This document shows, one piece after another, positions 1 to 12,551 of a DNA stretch of 64,000 bases (its first letter is position 1; each line of letters starts with the position of its first letter). The stretch spans positions 62,001-126,000 of the forward strand of contig JASGJA010000029.1 in assembly GCA_049840935.1 (NCBI GenBank), given 5' to 3'. The translations under genes and the position numbers were made by a program. The notes beneath the pieces are model-generated. The model was not told where the DNA came from. It saw only the letters and a list, made by a program, of their open reading frames with translations, and did not search any database. The DNA is from Mesorhizobium_G sp049840935. GTDB taxonomy: Bacteria > Pseudomonadota > Alphaproteobacteria > Rhizobiales > Rhizobiaceae.

Positions 1-2464
1 CGTGCATCCGACTCATTATGGTCGTATCTGCCCGATCGAGACGCCAGAAGGTCCGAATATCGGTCTTATCAACTCGCTGGCGACGTTCGCTCGCGTCAAC
101 AAGTACGGCTTTATCGAAAGCCCGTATCGGAAGATCGTTGATGGCAGACTGACGAATGAGGTCCAGTATCTTTCCGCTATGGAAGAGGCGAAGCACTTCG
201 TGGCGCAGGCCAACGCCGAGCTGGATAAGGATGGCCGTCTCAAGGATGAGTTCGTCATTTGCCGTAACGCCGGCGAAGTGATGATGGCTCCGCGCGAAAA
301 CGTCGATCTTATGGACGTTTCGCCGAAGCAGATGGTGTCGGTTGCTGCCGCGCTCATTCCGTTCCTTGAAAACGACGACGCCAACCGCGCTCTGATGGGC
401 TCGAACATGCAGCGTCAGGCTGTGCCTTTGGTACGCGCTGAAGCGCCGTTCGTCGGTACCGGCATGGAGCCGATTGTTGCACGCGACTCCGGCGCTGCCA
501 TCGCGGCTCGTCGTGGTGGCGTGGTCGATCAGGTGGACGCTACGCGTATCGTTATCCGCGCGACGGAAAATCTTGATCCGGGCAAGTCTGGCGTCGACAT
601 TTATCGTTTGATGAAGTTCCAGCGTTCGAACCAGAACACCTGCATCAATCAGCGTCCGCTGGTGAATGTTGGTGATCGCATCGAAAAGGGCGACATCATT
701 GCGGACGGTCCATCGACCGATCTCGGCGATCTGGCGCTTGGCCGGAACGTGCTCGTCGCGTTCATGCCGTGGAATGGCTACAACTACGAGGACTCTATTC
801 TTCTGTCCGAACGTATTGTTGCTGATGACGTCTTTACCTCGATCCATATCGAGGAATTCGAGGTCATGGCGCGCGATACCAAGCTCGGACCTGAGGAAAT
901 CACGCGCGACATTCCGAATGTTTCGGAAGAAGCGCTTAAGAACCTCGACGAAGCTGGCATCGTCTATATTGGTGCCGAGGTGCAGCCGGGTGATATTCTG
1001 GTCGGCAAGATCACGCCGAAGGGTGAAAGCCCGATGACGCCGGAAGAAAAGCTTCTGCGCGCCATCTTTGGCGAAAAGGCATCGGATGTGCGTGACACCT
1101 CCATGCGTATGCCGCCCGGAACGTTCGGCACGGTCGTTGAAGTGCGCGTTTTCAATCGTCACGGCGTCGAGAAAGACGAGCGCGCGATGGCGATTGAGCG
1201 CGAGGAAATCGAGCGTCTCGCAAAGGACCGCGACGACGAGCAGGCCATTCTTGATCGTAACGTCTACAGCCGCTTGGCAGACATGCTGAATGGCAAGGAC
1301 GCGATTGCTGGGCCGAAGGGCTTCAAGAAGGGCGGTAAGGTTTCCATTGAGGTGCTCGGCGATTACCCGCGCTCGCAATGGTGGCAGTTTGCTGTCGACG
1401 ACGAGAAGCTCCAGGGCGAACTCGAAGCTCTGCGCGGCCAGTATGACGAGTCCAAGAAGGCGCTGGAGCAGCGCTTCATGGATAAGGTCGAGAAGGTCCA
1501 GCGTGGCGATGAAATGCCGCCCGGAGTGATGAAAATCGTCAAGGTTTTTGTCGCGGTGAAACGCAAGATGCAGCCAGGCGACAAGATGGCTGGCCGTCAC
1601 GGAAACAAGGGTGTCGTGTCTCGTATTGTTCCGGTTGAGGACATGCCGTTCCTCGAAGACGGAACACATGCCGATATCGTGCTCAATCCGTTGGGCGTGC
1701 CGTCGCGCATGAATGTCGGGCAGATTCTGGAAACCCATCTTGGCTGGGCATGCGCAGGCATGGGCCGCAAGATTGGGAACCTGATCGAAGCGTATAAGCG
1801 GGGCGGTGACATCAAGCCGTTGCGCGGAACGCTTGAGACGATCTTCCCGGACAACGACCGCAACGAGCCGGTGCGTACCTATGACGACGAGTCCGTGGTC
1901 CGTCTTGCGGATCAGCTCAAGCGTGGTGTTTCGATTGCTACGCCGGTGTTCGATGGCGCGCATGAAATCGATATCGACCACATGCTGGAGCAGGCTGGCC
2001 TGCACACAAGCGGTCAGTCGCAGCTCTATGACGGACGCACGGGCGAGCCATTCGATCGCAAAGTGACGATGGGCTACATATATATGCTCAAGTTGCACCA
2101 CCTCGTGGATGATAAGATCCACGCGCGTTCGATTGGCCCATACTCGCTGGTTACGCAGCAGCCGCTGGGTGGCAAGGCGCAGTTCGGTGGCCAGCGCTTC
2201 GGCGAAATGGAGGTCTGGGCGCTCGAAGCATACGGCGCGGCTTACACCCTGCAGGAAATGCTTACGGTGAAGTCGGACGACGTGGCAGGCCGTACCAAGG
2301 TGTACGAGGCCATTGTGCGTGGTGACGATACGTTTGAGGCCGGCATTCCAGAGAGCTTCAATGTTCTCGTCAAGGAAATGCGTTCGCTCGGTCTTAATGT
2401 CGAGTTGGAAAACACCAAGGTCGATCCGGCGCAGCAACAGCAGTTGCCGGACGCAGCCGAGTAA
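1..2464 (+). CDS. rpoB: RNA polymerase beta subunit, 3' part (5' end outside window)
   Basis: Encodes the C-terminal 820 or so residues of the beta subunit of DNA-dependent RNA polymerase. The first visible codons read VHPTHYGRICPIETPEGPN, the conserved segment just after the rifampicin-binding region. Further on come the GDKMAGRHGNKGVVSRI block, which contributes to the active centre, and the C-terminal GGKAQFGGQRFGEMEVWALEA clamp segment. The protein ends LPDAAE before a TAA. The reading frame enters from outside the window (codon phase starts at base 2), so the start codon is not seen. rpoC follows 125 bases downstream in the same direction, as in nearly all bacteria. No frame break is visible in this part. 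Identification is certain. Confidence 0.98.
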   Translation, partial: VHPTHYGRICPIETPEGPNIGLINSLATFARVNKYGFIESPYRKIVDGRLTNEVQYLSAMEEAKHFVAQANAELDKDGRLKDEFVICRNAGEVMMAPRENVDLMDVSPKQMVSVAAALIPFLENDDANRALMGSNMQRQAVPLVRAEAPFVGTGMEPIVARDSGAAIAARRGGVVDQVDATRIVIRATENLDPGKSGVDIYRLMKFQRSNQNTCINQRPLVNVGDRIEKGDIIADGPSTDLGDLALGRNVLVAFMPWNGYNYEDSILLSERIVADDVFTSIHIEEFEVMARDTKLGPEEITRDIPNVSEEALKNLDEAGIVYIGAEVQPGDILVGKITPKGESPMTPEEKLLRAIFGEKASDVRDTSMRMPPGTFGTVVEVRVFNRHGVEKDERAMAIEREEIERLAKDRDDEQAILDRNVYSRLADMLNGKDAIAGPKGFKKGGKVSIEVLGDYPRSQWWQFAVDDEKLQGELEALRGQYDESKKALEQRFMDKVEKVQRGDEMPPGVMKIVKVFVAVKRKMQPGDKMAGRHGNKGVVSRIVPVEDMPFLEDGTHADIVLNPLGVPSRMNVGQILETHLGWACAGMGRKIGNLIEAYKRGGDIKPLRGTLETIFPDNDRNEPVRTYDDESVVRLADQLKRGVSIATPVFDGAHEIDIDHMLEQAGLHTSGQSQLYDGRTGEPFDRKVTMGYIYMLKLHHLVDDKIHARSIGPYSLVTQQPLGGKAQFGGQRFGEMEVWALEAYGAAYTLQEMLTVKSDDVAGRTKVYEAIVRGDDTFEAGIPESFNVLVKEMRSLGLNVELENTKVDPAQQQQLPDAAE

Positions 2465-2473
2465 GACGGCGTT

Positions 2474-2501
2474 GCGGTCGCGGGTTTTTCCCCGCGACCG
2501 C
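2474..2501 (+). other. Intercistronic hairpin between rpoB and rpoC
   Basis: An 11-bp perfect inverted repeat, GCGGTCGCGGG (2474-2484) and CCCGCGACCGC (2491-2501), lies with a 6-base loop ten bases after the rpoB stop. No T-run follows the 3' arm, so it is unlikely to be a full intrinsic terminator. It may be a processing or stability element in the rpoBC transcript. Confidence 0.6.
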
Positions 2502-2589
2502 CTGAATTCACCGGCTTAGGCCGGACCCGCCGGGTGTCCTCCCGGCAGACGATGAAAAGGGGTTCGCTGACCCCGAAAAGGAGAATGGC

Positions 2590-6788
<4,199 letters not shown>

Positions 6789-6809
6789 TCGGTAAGCTAT
6801 CTATTGATG

Positions 6810-6841
6810 AAGGCCGCTGGAGCAATCTGGCGGCCTTTTTC
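6810..6841 (+). terminator. Intrinsic terminator of the rpoBC operon
   Basis: AAGGCCGC (6810-6817) pairs with GCGGCCTT (6830-6837) across a 12-base loop, and the 3' arm runs into a stretch of T. It begins 21 bases after the rpoC stop and before the next gene. This is a classical rho-independent terminator for rpoBC. Confidence 0.9.
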
Positions 6842-6919
6842 ATTTTGAGGATACTTCAAAAGGTTATCCACTTTTTTCATGCTAGACCAAGCGCCCTGTA
6901 GTCTGGCATTCGAGCCATT

Positions 6920-8023
6920 ATGGAAAAGGTAGATTGCATAGTCATTGGTGCGGGCGCGGTCGGTCTGGCAACGGCGCGCGCGCTCGCGCGCGCTGGTCGC
7001 GAGGTGATCGTCCTGGAGGCGGAACAGGGCATTGGTCTCGGCATCAGTTCGCGTTCTAGCGAGGTGATTCATGCGGGTATTTATTACCCAACAGGGCTGA
7101 CCAAAACGGGCCTTTGTGTTGCGGGTCGCGATCTCCTTTATCAATTCTGCGCCGAGTATGATGTTCCGCATCGGCGCTGCGGCAAGCTTTTGGTTGCGAC
7201 CAGCGATGATGAAATTGCAAAGCTGAACGCAATTCAGGCGCAGGCGGCTGCGAATGGCGTACATGATTTGCGGCCACTCACACGCGAGCAAGCGCAAGAA
7301 ATAGAGCCAGCCTTGCATTGTGTTGCGGCTGTGCTGTCGCCTTCAACAGGCATTGTCGATAGTGCTGGTTATATGAACGCCCTACTTGGCGATGCGGAAG
7401 CGCATGGCGCGATGGTGGCACTCGCGACGCCGGTCATCGGCGGCAGTGTGGAGCCGGATGGCATTGTCATCGAGGCGGCTGGCACAGACCCAATGACGCT
7501 GAAAGCTGGTTTCGTTGTGAACGCCGCCGGATTGGGCGCGCAGAACATCGCGCAGAATCTTCGCGGTATGCCCGCAGAACTTGTCCCGTCCCTGCATCTG
7601 GCAAAGGGCAATTATTATGCACTGGGTAGCCGCGCGCCTTTTTCGCGTCTCATCTATCCGATGCCGGAAAAGGGCGGTTTGGGCGTGCATTTGACGCTGG
7701 ATTTGGGCGGGCAGGCACGCTTTGGGCCGGATGTCGAATGGATTGAAGAACTCGACTACAGCGTCGATCCGCGTCGGGCGGATGGCTTCTATGCCGCTAT
7801 TCGTCGTTACTGGCCGGACCTGCCCGACGATTCACTTCAGCCAGCATATGCGGGCATTCGTCCCAAGATCGAGCGTCCCGGCGGACCGGGTACGGACTTC
7901 TTGATCCAGACGGAGCAAGCACACGGCATATCCCGTCTCGTCAATCTCTTTGGGGTCGAGTTGCCTGGCCTTACATCAAGCCTTGCAATTGCAGAGCTGA
8001 TCGCGAGCCGGGCCGTGCGTTAA
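6920..8023 (+). CDS. FAD-dependent oxidoreductase, L-2-hydroxyglutarate oxidase-like
   Basis: A 367-residue DAO-fold flavoprotein. The N-terminal dinucleotide-binding motif VIGAGAVGLATARAL (from about residue 8) and the SSRSSEVIHAGIYYP segment are characteristic of the LhgO/L2HGDH group, which oxidises L-2-hydroxyglutarate to 2-oxoglutarate and passes electrons to the membrane. The mid-protein signature YPMPEKGGLGVHLTLDL and the C-terminal GIRPKIERPGGPGTDF also fit that group. No signal peptide is seen, so it is probably cytoplasmic or peripheral at the membrane. The start is ATG 6920. The 3' end overlaps the stop of the opposite-strand sugar dehydrogenase by four bases. The substrate is inferred from family resemblance; other 2-hydroxyacid or amine substrates are possible. 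Confidence 0.8.
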   Translation: MEKVDCIVIGAGAVGLATARALARAGREVIVLEAEQGIGLGISSRSSEVIHAGIYYPTGLTKTGLCVAGRDLLYQFCAEYDVPHRRCGKLLVATSDDEIAKLNAIQAQAAANGVHDLRPLTREQAQEIEPALHCVAAVLSPSTGIVDSAGYMNALLGDAEAHGAMVALATPVIGGSVEPDGIVIEAAGTDPMTLKAGFVVNAAGLGAQNIAQNLRGMPAELVPSLHLAKGNYYALGSRAPFSRLIYPMPEKGGLGVHLTLDLGGQARFGPDVEWIEELDYSVDPRRADGFYAAIRRYWPDLPDDSLQPAYAGIRPKIERPGGPGTDFLIQTEQAHGISRLVNLFGVELPGLTSSLAIAELIASRAVR

Positions 8024-8943
8024 TCATAGAACGGCTCGACCGCGATACGCCGCCCCAGCATGAATGCGTCGGCGACATGTTGCAGCGGGGCGAGGTCAAC
8101 ATCGGAATGGTGGCCGTGGATGATCTGGGCAAAGCGCTCATAAAGTGCAGGATATTCGCGCTCGGGCTGTTCATGCGCAGTCTTGCCATCTATGGCGAGC
8201 TTTGCGCCGCCTGATGACAGCACCATTTCTCCCGCATCCGTGTCCGCATGAATATCCCAGTTCTGCGGCCCGGTCTGGAGCCAGTCCAGTTCCATTTTGA
8301 CTGGCGTGCCTTGCGCGGTTCGGAAATCGATCTCCGCCGCAACAGGAGCATCCTTGTTCGAAGGGAACTGGAGTGCTGCCTTCGTCACATACATTGGCGG
8401 CAGAATATGTGTGGCGATGGAGAGCGCATTGATGCCGGGGTCAAAAACGCCTAGTCCGCCTGCCTGCCATATCCAATCCTGGTTGGGATGCCAGCGACGA
8501 ACGTCTTCCTTCCAAACGATACGAGCCGAGCGGATATTGGTGGAGGCGAGAAATTCTTTCGCGGCTTCAACTGCGGGCGCATAGCGCGAATGCCAGCTTG
8601 CAAAAAGCGAAACGCTGTTTGCTTCCGCAAGGTCGATCAGGTCATGCACTTCGCGCACAGTCGCGCCCGGTGGCTTTTCCATGAAAACGTGCTTGCCTGC
8701 TTCGAGTGCCTTGCGAGCCGCGTCATAACGATATTGCGGCGGCATACAGAGCGAAACCGCATCCAAATCAGCGACGGCTTCAAGCATGGATTCGATGGTG
8801 GCGAAGTTCGCAATGCCATCGACGGAAGCGTTGCGGCTCGCCGCGCAAACCAGTTCGAAATCATTGTTGCCAGCCAGTGCGGGGAGATGCTGGTCGCGGA
8901 CAATCTTGCCGACGCCAACAATGCCAATCTTGATGGGCTTCAT
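8020..8943 (-). CDS. Gfo/Idh/MocA family dehydrogenase, probably D-galactose 1-dehydrogenase
   Basis: A 307-residue NAD(P)-dependent oxidoreductase. The N-terminal Rossmann motif GIVGVGKIVRDQHLPAL and the catalytic-type motif MEKPPG (about residues 91-96) place it in the Gfo/Idh/MocA family. The VWKEDVRRWHPNQDWIWQAGG and GVFDPGINALS segments resemble proteobacterial D-galactose or L-arabinose 1-dehydrogenases, which form the aldonolactone in the first step of oxidative sugar breakdown. It is cytoplasmic. Its end overlaps the flavoprotein gene convergently. The Cds1-like gene lies upstream on the same strand, 19 bases away, so both may be transcribed together although no shared pathway is evident. 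The sugar specificity is an inference. Confidence 0.75.
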   Translation of the reverse strand: MKPIKIGIVGVGKIVRDQHLPALAGNNDFELVCAASRNASVDGIANFATIESMLEAVADLDAVSLCMPPQYRYDAARKALEAGKHVFMEKPPGATVREVHDLIDLAEANSVSLFASWHSRYAPAVEAAKEFLASTNIRSARIVWKEDVRRWHPNQDWIWQAGGLGVFDPGINALSIATHILPPMYVTKAALQFPSNKDAPVAAEIDFRTAQGTPVKMELDWLQTGPQNWDIHADTDAGEMVLSSGGAKLAIDGKTAHEQPEREYPALYERFAQIIHGHHSDVDLAPLQHVADAFMLGRRIAVEPFYD

Positions 8944-8962
8944 GCTTTATCCTGATCCTGTT

Positions 8963-10087
8963 TCAGTGCGGGCTGCTGGCTTCCTCGAACTCAAATGTGA
9001 ACGGACCTCCAGCGAGAAATGTTTCAAAGCGGTGCTCGTACTCGCCCGTATACAGATCATTGGCCGCTAGCCAATCGTCATTGTGATAGGTGTGCGCGTA
9101 GCGTTCACCGGAATCGCAGATCAACGAGACAATTGAACCGCTCTCCCCGTGCTCGCGCATCTGTGCGGCCTTGAGGCAAACACCGGCGAAGTTTGTTCCG
9201 GTTGAGCCTCCGACGCGCCGGCCAAGCAAGCGGGAAAGCACCCGCATGGCGGCGAGCGATACTGCATCAGGTATGCGGGCCATATGGTCGATAACACCCG
9301 GCACGAACGACGGCTCGACGCGTGGTCGGCCAATGCCTTCGATGCGGGTCGAGCGTTCGCAACGGCAGGCGCTGTCGCCTTTCGTATATCCGTCAAAGAA
9401 TGCCGAGAACTCTACGTCGACGACCGATAGCCGCGTCGCGTGACGCTTGTAGCGGATGAAGCGGCCAATCGTGGCGCTTGTGCCGCCCGTTCCTGCACTC
9501 ATCACGATCCATGCCGGAACCGGATGCGCTTCGGCGCGCATCTGTTCGAATATGGATTCCGCAATATTGTTGTTGCCGCGCCAGTCGGTTGCGCGTTCGG
9601 CAAAGGTGAACTGGTCGATATAGTGTCCGCCCAGCCGTTCGGCGAGTTCGGTGGCCTCGGCGTACAGCCGCCGACCGTCGTCGATGAAGTGACAATTGCC
9701 GCCGTGGTGCTCAATGGCCGCTATCTTTTCTTTTGAGGTCGTGCGCGGCATGACAGCGTAGAATGGAACGCCGATCATTCGCGCAAAATAGGCTTCTGAA
9801 ACGGCGGTCGAGCCGGAAGATGCCTCGACCACAGCGCTGCCTTCGCGTATCAGCCCGTTGCATAACGCGTAGAGAAAAAGCGAGCGTGCCAGCCTGTGTT
9901 TGAGGCTTCCAGTGGGGTGCGTCAACTCGTCTTTTAGATAGATGTCGATGCCTGCAAGAGCGGGCAATGGTAGTTTCCAAAGATGAGTGTCGGCGGACCT
10001 GCGAGCATCGGCTTCGATGCGCGCGACAGCCTCATCGGTCCATTCTCGACGCTGCGATTCTGCTAGAGCAGCTTGCTGCCGTTTCAC
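8963..10087 (-). CDS. PLP-dependent cysteine synthase-fold enzyme, Cds1 (L-cysteine desulfhydrase) type
   Basis: A fold-type II PLP enzyme of about 374 residues. The PLP-binding lysine is in HPTGSLKHRLA, and a phosphate-binding SAGTGGTSATIGRF loop and the substrate-loop segment VVEASSGSTAVSEAYFA are present. The overall arrangement and the tail AHTYHNDDWL match the cysteine synthase-like family that includes mycobacterial Cds1, which degrades L-cysteine to pyruvate, ammonia and H2S. Two GTG starts are possible, at 10108 and at 10087. The second is chosen because GAGGG lies eight bases before it. It sits just upstream of the sugar dehydrogenase on the same strand. A cysteine or beta-cyanoalanine synthase role cannot be excluded. 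Confidence 0.75.
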   Translation of the reverse strand: MKRQQAALAESQRREWTDEAVARIEADARRSADTHLWKLPLPALAGIDIYLKDELTHPTGSLKHRLARSLFLYALCNGLIREGSAVVEASSGSTAVSEAYFARMIGVPFYAVMPRTTSKEKIAAIEHHGGNCHFIDDGRRLYAEATELAERLGGHYIDQFTFAERATDWRGNNNIAESIFEQMRAEAHPVPAWIVMSAGTGGTSATIGRFIRYKRHATRLSVVDVEFSAFFDGYTKGDSACRCERSTRIEGIGRPRVEPSFVPGVIDHMARIPDAVSLAAMRVLSRLLGRRVGGSTGTNFAGVCLKAAQMREHGESGSIVSLICDSGERYAHTYHNDDWLAANDLYTGEYEHRFETFLAGGPFTFEFEEASSPH

Positions 10088-10208
10088 GTCTCTTCCCTCA
10101 CACCGCACGAGGGATCACTTGCACCGTTTGACACTTGTCTTCAACGGTTTAGGTTGCTTGCCGAGGAATTTCTGCCATCCGGGAGCCAAAATCGGGGGAA
10201 AATAAGCA

Positions 10209-10844
10209 ATGCGTGGGTTAGAGCGCCCAGTTTCCGTTCTTTTCGTTTGCGCAAGTTTCGCTCTTTCCGGTTGCGTGTCTGGCGGCCAAACCGATGATCG
10301 CTCTTTTATCGGAAAAGGCTGGGACTCGCTTACGGGGCTTGTCGGGCGTGACCGCGAGCAGCGAGACAATCAGCTCATCGATGCCGGGGTCGATGCTGTT
10401 GGGAAAGCTGAAACAGACCCCTATATGGACCGCCAAGAGCAGGAATTGCGCAAGCAATTGAATGGAAAGTCCGCGACAATATCTCGTGCGGGCGACCAGT
10501 TGGTGGTCACATTGCCGTCTGCCGAATTGTTTGACCCCAACAAAGATACGCTCAGAAGTAACGCGTTGGGTGCGCTGAACAGCGTTGCCGCTGTTCTTAA
10601 AAAGAATGAACGGACCACCGTGGATGTTTACGGGCACACCGACAGCGGCGGCGATGAGAAGAAGAATCTGGATTTGACGCAACAACGGGCGCTTGCTGTC
10701 GCGCGCCATCTGGCGTCGCAGGGCGTTGATGCGCGCAGGCTTTCAGTGACCGGGTTCGGAAGCTCCAGACCGGCTGGTGCGGCAGAAGGGAACGCGACGG
10801 ACAGGCGAATAGAAATTCAGATTTCGCCGATCAAAAAGCGATAG
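10209..10844 (+). CDS. OmpA-family peptidoglycan-associated lipoprotein
   Basis: A 211-residue outer membrane lipoprotein. A short hydrophobic signal ends in the lipobox ALSGC with Cys22 as the lipidation site. A charged linker follows, then an OmpA C-terminal domain from about residue 95 to 207. The domain includes VDVYGHTDSGG, the NLDLTQQRALAVARHLA helix and the GFGSSRPAG...ATDRRIEI motif, whose Asp/Arg pair contacts diaminopimelate in peptidoglycan. It would tether the outer membrane to the cell wall, like a small Pal or YiaD homologue. The start is ATG 10209. It stands alone between two leftward genes. The exact family member is not clear; YiaD-like is the nearest description. Confidence 0.88.
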   Translation: MRGLERPVSVLFVCASFALSGCVSGGQTDDRSFIGKGWDSLTGLVGRDREQRDNQLIDAGVDAVGKAETDPYMDRQEQELRKQLNGKSATISRAGDQLVVTLPSAELFDPNKDTLRSNALGALNSVAAVLKKNERTTVDVYGHTDSGGDEKKNLDLTQQRALAVARHLASQGVDARRLSVTGFGSSRPAGAAEGNATDRRIEIQISPIKKR

Positions 10845-10849
10845 GCGCG

Positions 10850-11821
10850 TCAGTCGCCGTCGCCGGGGTCAATCTCTGACTGTTCGTTCGCCAGCACTTC
10901 CAGTTCGGCATCAATTCCGCCTTCGACGGTGATGTTGCGCTGGTAAATGTGGTCGCGATTCTTGGCGATGACGGTGTAGTTGCCGTTTGCCAGCACCATT
11001 GATGCGTACGGGCCGACCTTTTCGGTAACGGGATCTCCCGACTCCGTCAGTATGGACCAGCTTGTATCGGCCAGCGCCTCGCCGCCAGTTTCGCGGACCA
11101 GCTTGAGTGTGATTTCACCGGCTGAATGTTCGACGGCGGCTTCCGTCAGCTTGCCGGCCTCGACACGAATATCCGACCGCACCACAGCGTTAATCGCGCC
11201 GTAGGTAGAAACGACGTGGTACATACCCGCATTGAGCCGAACCACTGAATTTGGCTTTATGTCTTTGGCTACAAGAGGACGGTCGCCGTTGGCATCCTGC
11301 TTCGCTTCATAGATGGAAAAACGCAGCTTTTCAGCATGAACCTTCTTGCCGCCGGGACCAACTGCGTTCAGCTTCAATCCGCCAGCGTCCAGCACCACGA
11401 CTTCCGTATCCGCGTCCTTGCGCAGCGTTATGCGCTTGGTCGCGCCCGCGCGCCCAAAGGCGGCGTGCACCAGATAGCTTCCCGGAACCAATTCGAAAGT
11501 TGCGCTGCCGCCTTGCGACGATGCGACAAGCGGCAGCTTTCCATCTGGGCCTGGATCGGGCCGGAAAACCCGCCATGTCAGTCCGCGCGTGATGTCTTCG
11601 CCATTGTCCGTCAGCTTTGCTTTCAGGCTCAACGCAACATTGGCGACGCGCGAAAGTGGACCCTTCGGCGCCGCAGGCGCATAGCCCGAAATACCGGGAA
11701 GGGCGGGAGCGGAAATATCGGGAAGTCCGGCGTCGGGCATGCCGGGCGTGCTGAAATCCTGCGCTGCGGCGGGCAAAGCCAGCGCAGACAGAATCGAAAT
11801 CAATGCAAATTGACGTTTCAT
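10850..11821 (-). CDS. Secreted protein of unknown function with repeated beta-sandwich-like segments
   Basis: A 323-residue protein, not recognised as a named family. MKRQFALISILSALALPAAA is a clear Sec signal peptide. A proline- and glycine-rich stretch follows, then three or four segments of about 70-80 residues. Each contains a pattern like the carboxypeptidase-regulatory or PEGA fold (for example ATFELVPGSYLVHAAFG, VVRLNAGMYHVVSTYG and SMVLANGNYTVIAKN). The recurring 'x-L-x-x-G-x-Y-x-V' turn suggests a string of small beta-sandwich domains in the periplasm or envelope. The start at 11821 puts the signal peptide at the N-terminus; an upstream start at 11833 would add only four residues. 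The function is unknown. Confidence 0.75.
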   Translation of the reverse strand: MKRQFALISILSALALPAAAQDFSTPGMPDAGLPDISAPALPGISGYAPAAPKGPLSRVANVALSLKAKLTDNGEDITRGLTWRVFRPDPGPDGKLPLVASSQGGSATFELVPGSYLVHAAFGRAGATKRITLRKDADTEVVVLDAGGLKLNAVGPGGKKVHAEKLRFSIYEAKQDANGDRPLVAKDIKPNSVVRLNAGMYHVVSTYGAINAVVRSDIRVEAGKLTEAAVEHSAGEITLKLVRETGGEALADTSWSILTESGDPVTEKVGPYASMVLANGNYTVIAKNRDHIYQRNITVEGGIDAELEVLANEQSEIDPGDGD

Positions 11822-11927
11822 CCCCTCATACATAGCTTGCCATCAAGCGAGTCGCGATGGCAATTTCAAGGCCGATTTTCCAGCCACGCTCAAAGCCAGC
11901 CAGACCTGACCTCCGGGAGTATACCCC

Positions 11928-12512
11928 TTGAACAAAGACGTAATCGATTTTCTGCTTAAGCGTGCTTCGCCGCCCATTCAGGAAATGCACGAGCCGGGAC
12001 CGGATGATGCCGCAATTGCAACGCTGATGCGCATCGCGTCGCGCGTGCCGGATCATGGTCGGTTGGTCCCTTGGCGCTTCATCGTCTATCGCGGAGAGGC
12101 GCGACACAAGGTTGGCGAAATGCTGGCCGAGCTTGCGGAAAAGCGCGAAGGGCCATTGCCCGAAGGGCGGCGCAATCAGGAACTTACGCGATTTTCGCGC
12201 GCGCCGGTGGTGATCGGGGTCGTTTTCACGCCGAAAGAAAACCCAAAAATTCCGCAATGGGAAATGTTTTTGTCTGGTGGCGCAGCCGCGATGAATCTCG
12301 TGAACGGAGCGAGCGCGATGGGGTTCGGGGCCAACTGGATTACCAATTGGTATTCCGACACTGAAGAAGGCCGCGCAATATTGGGGCTGGCGCCCGAAGA
12401 ACGGGTGATTGGCTTCGTGCATATCGGTACTTATGACGGCAAACCCGTTGAACGCCCCCGCCCTGATTCCGAAACGCTTTATTCTGATTATTCAGGCCCT
12501 TGGAAGGGTTAG
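11928..12512 (+). CDS. Nitroreductase family protein (YdjA-like)
   Basis: A 194-residue FMN-dependent nitroreductase-fold protein. The RIASRVPDHGRLVPWRFIVY segment forms the FMN-phosphate site in the compact YdjA-type subfamily. GGAAAMNLVNGASAMGFGANWITNW is the helix and loop typical of that group. Such enzymes reduce nitro compounds or quinones with NAD(P)H; the physiological substrate is usually unknown. The start is TTG at 11928, which follows a GGGAG by about ten bases, and no better ATG keeps the conserved N-terminus. It is predicted cytoplasmic and is isolated between divergent and convergent neighbours. Confidence 0.85.
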   Translation: MNKDVIDFLLKRASPPIQEMHEPGPDDAAIATLMRIASRVPDHGRLVPWRFIVYRGEARHKVGEMLAELAEKREGPLPEGRRNQELTRFSRAPVVIGVVFTPKENPKIPQWEMFLSGGAAAMNLVNGASAMGFGANWITNWYSDTEEGRAILGLAPEERVIGFVHIGTYDGKPVERPRPDSETLYSDYSGPWKG

Positions 12513-12551
12513 TTTATATCCTTATTGCGCTTAGCGTGCTACCGGAAGCAG

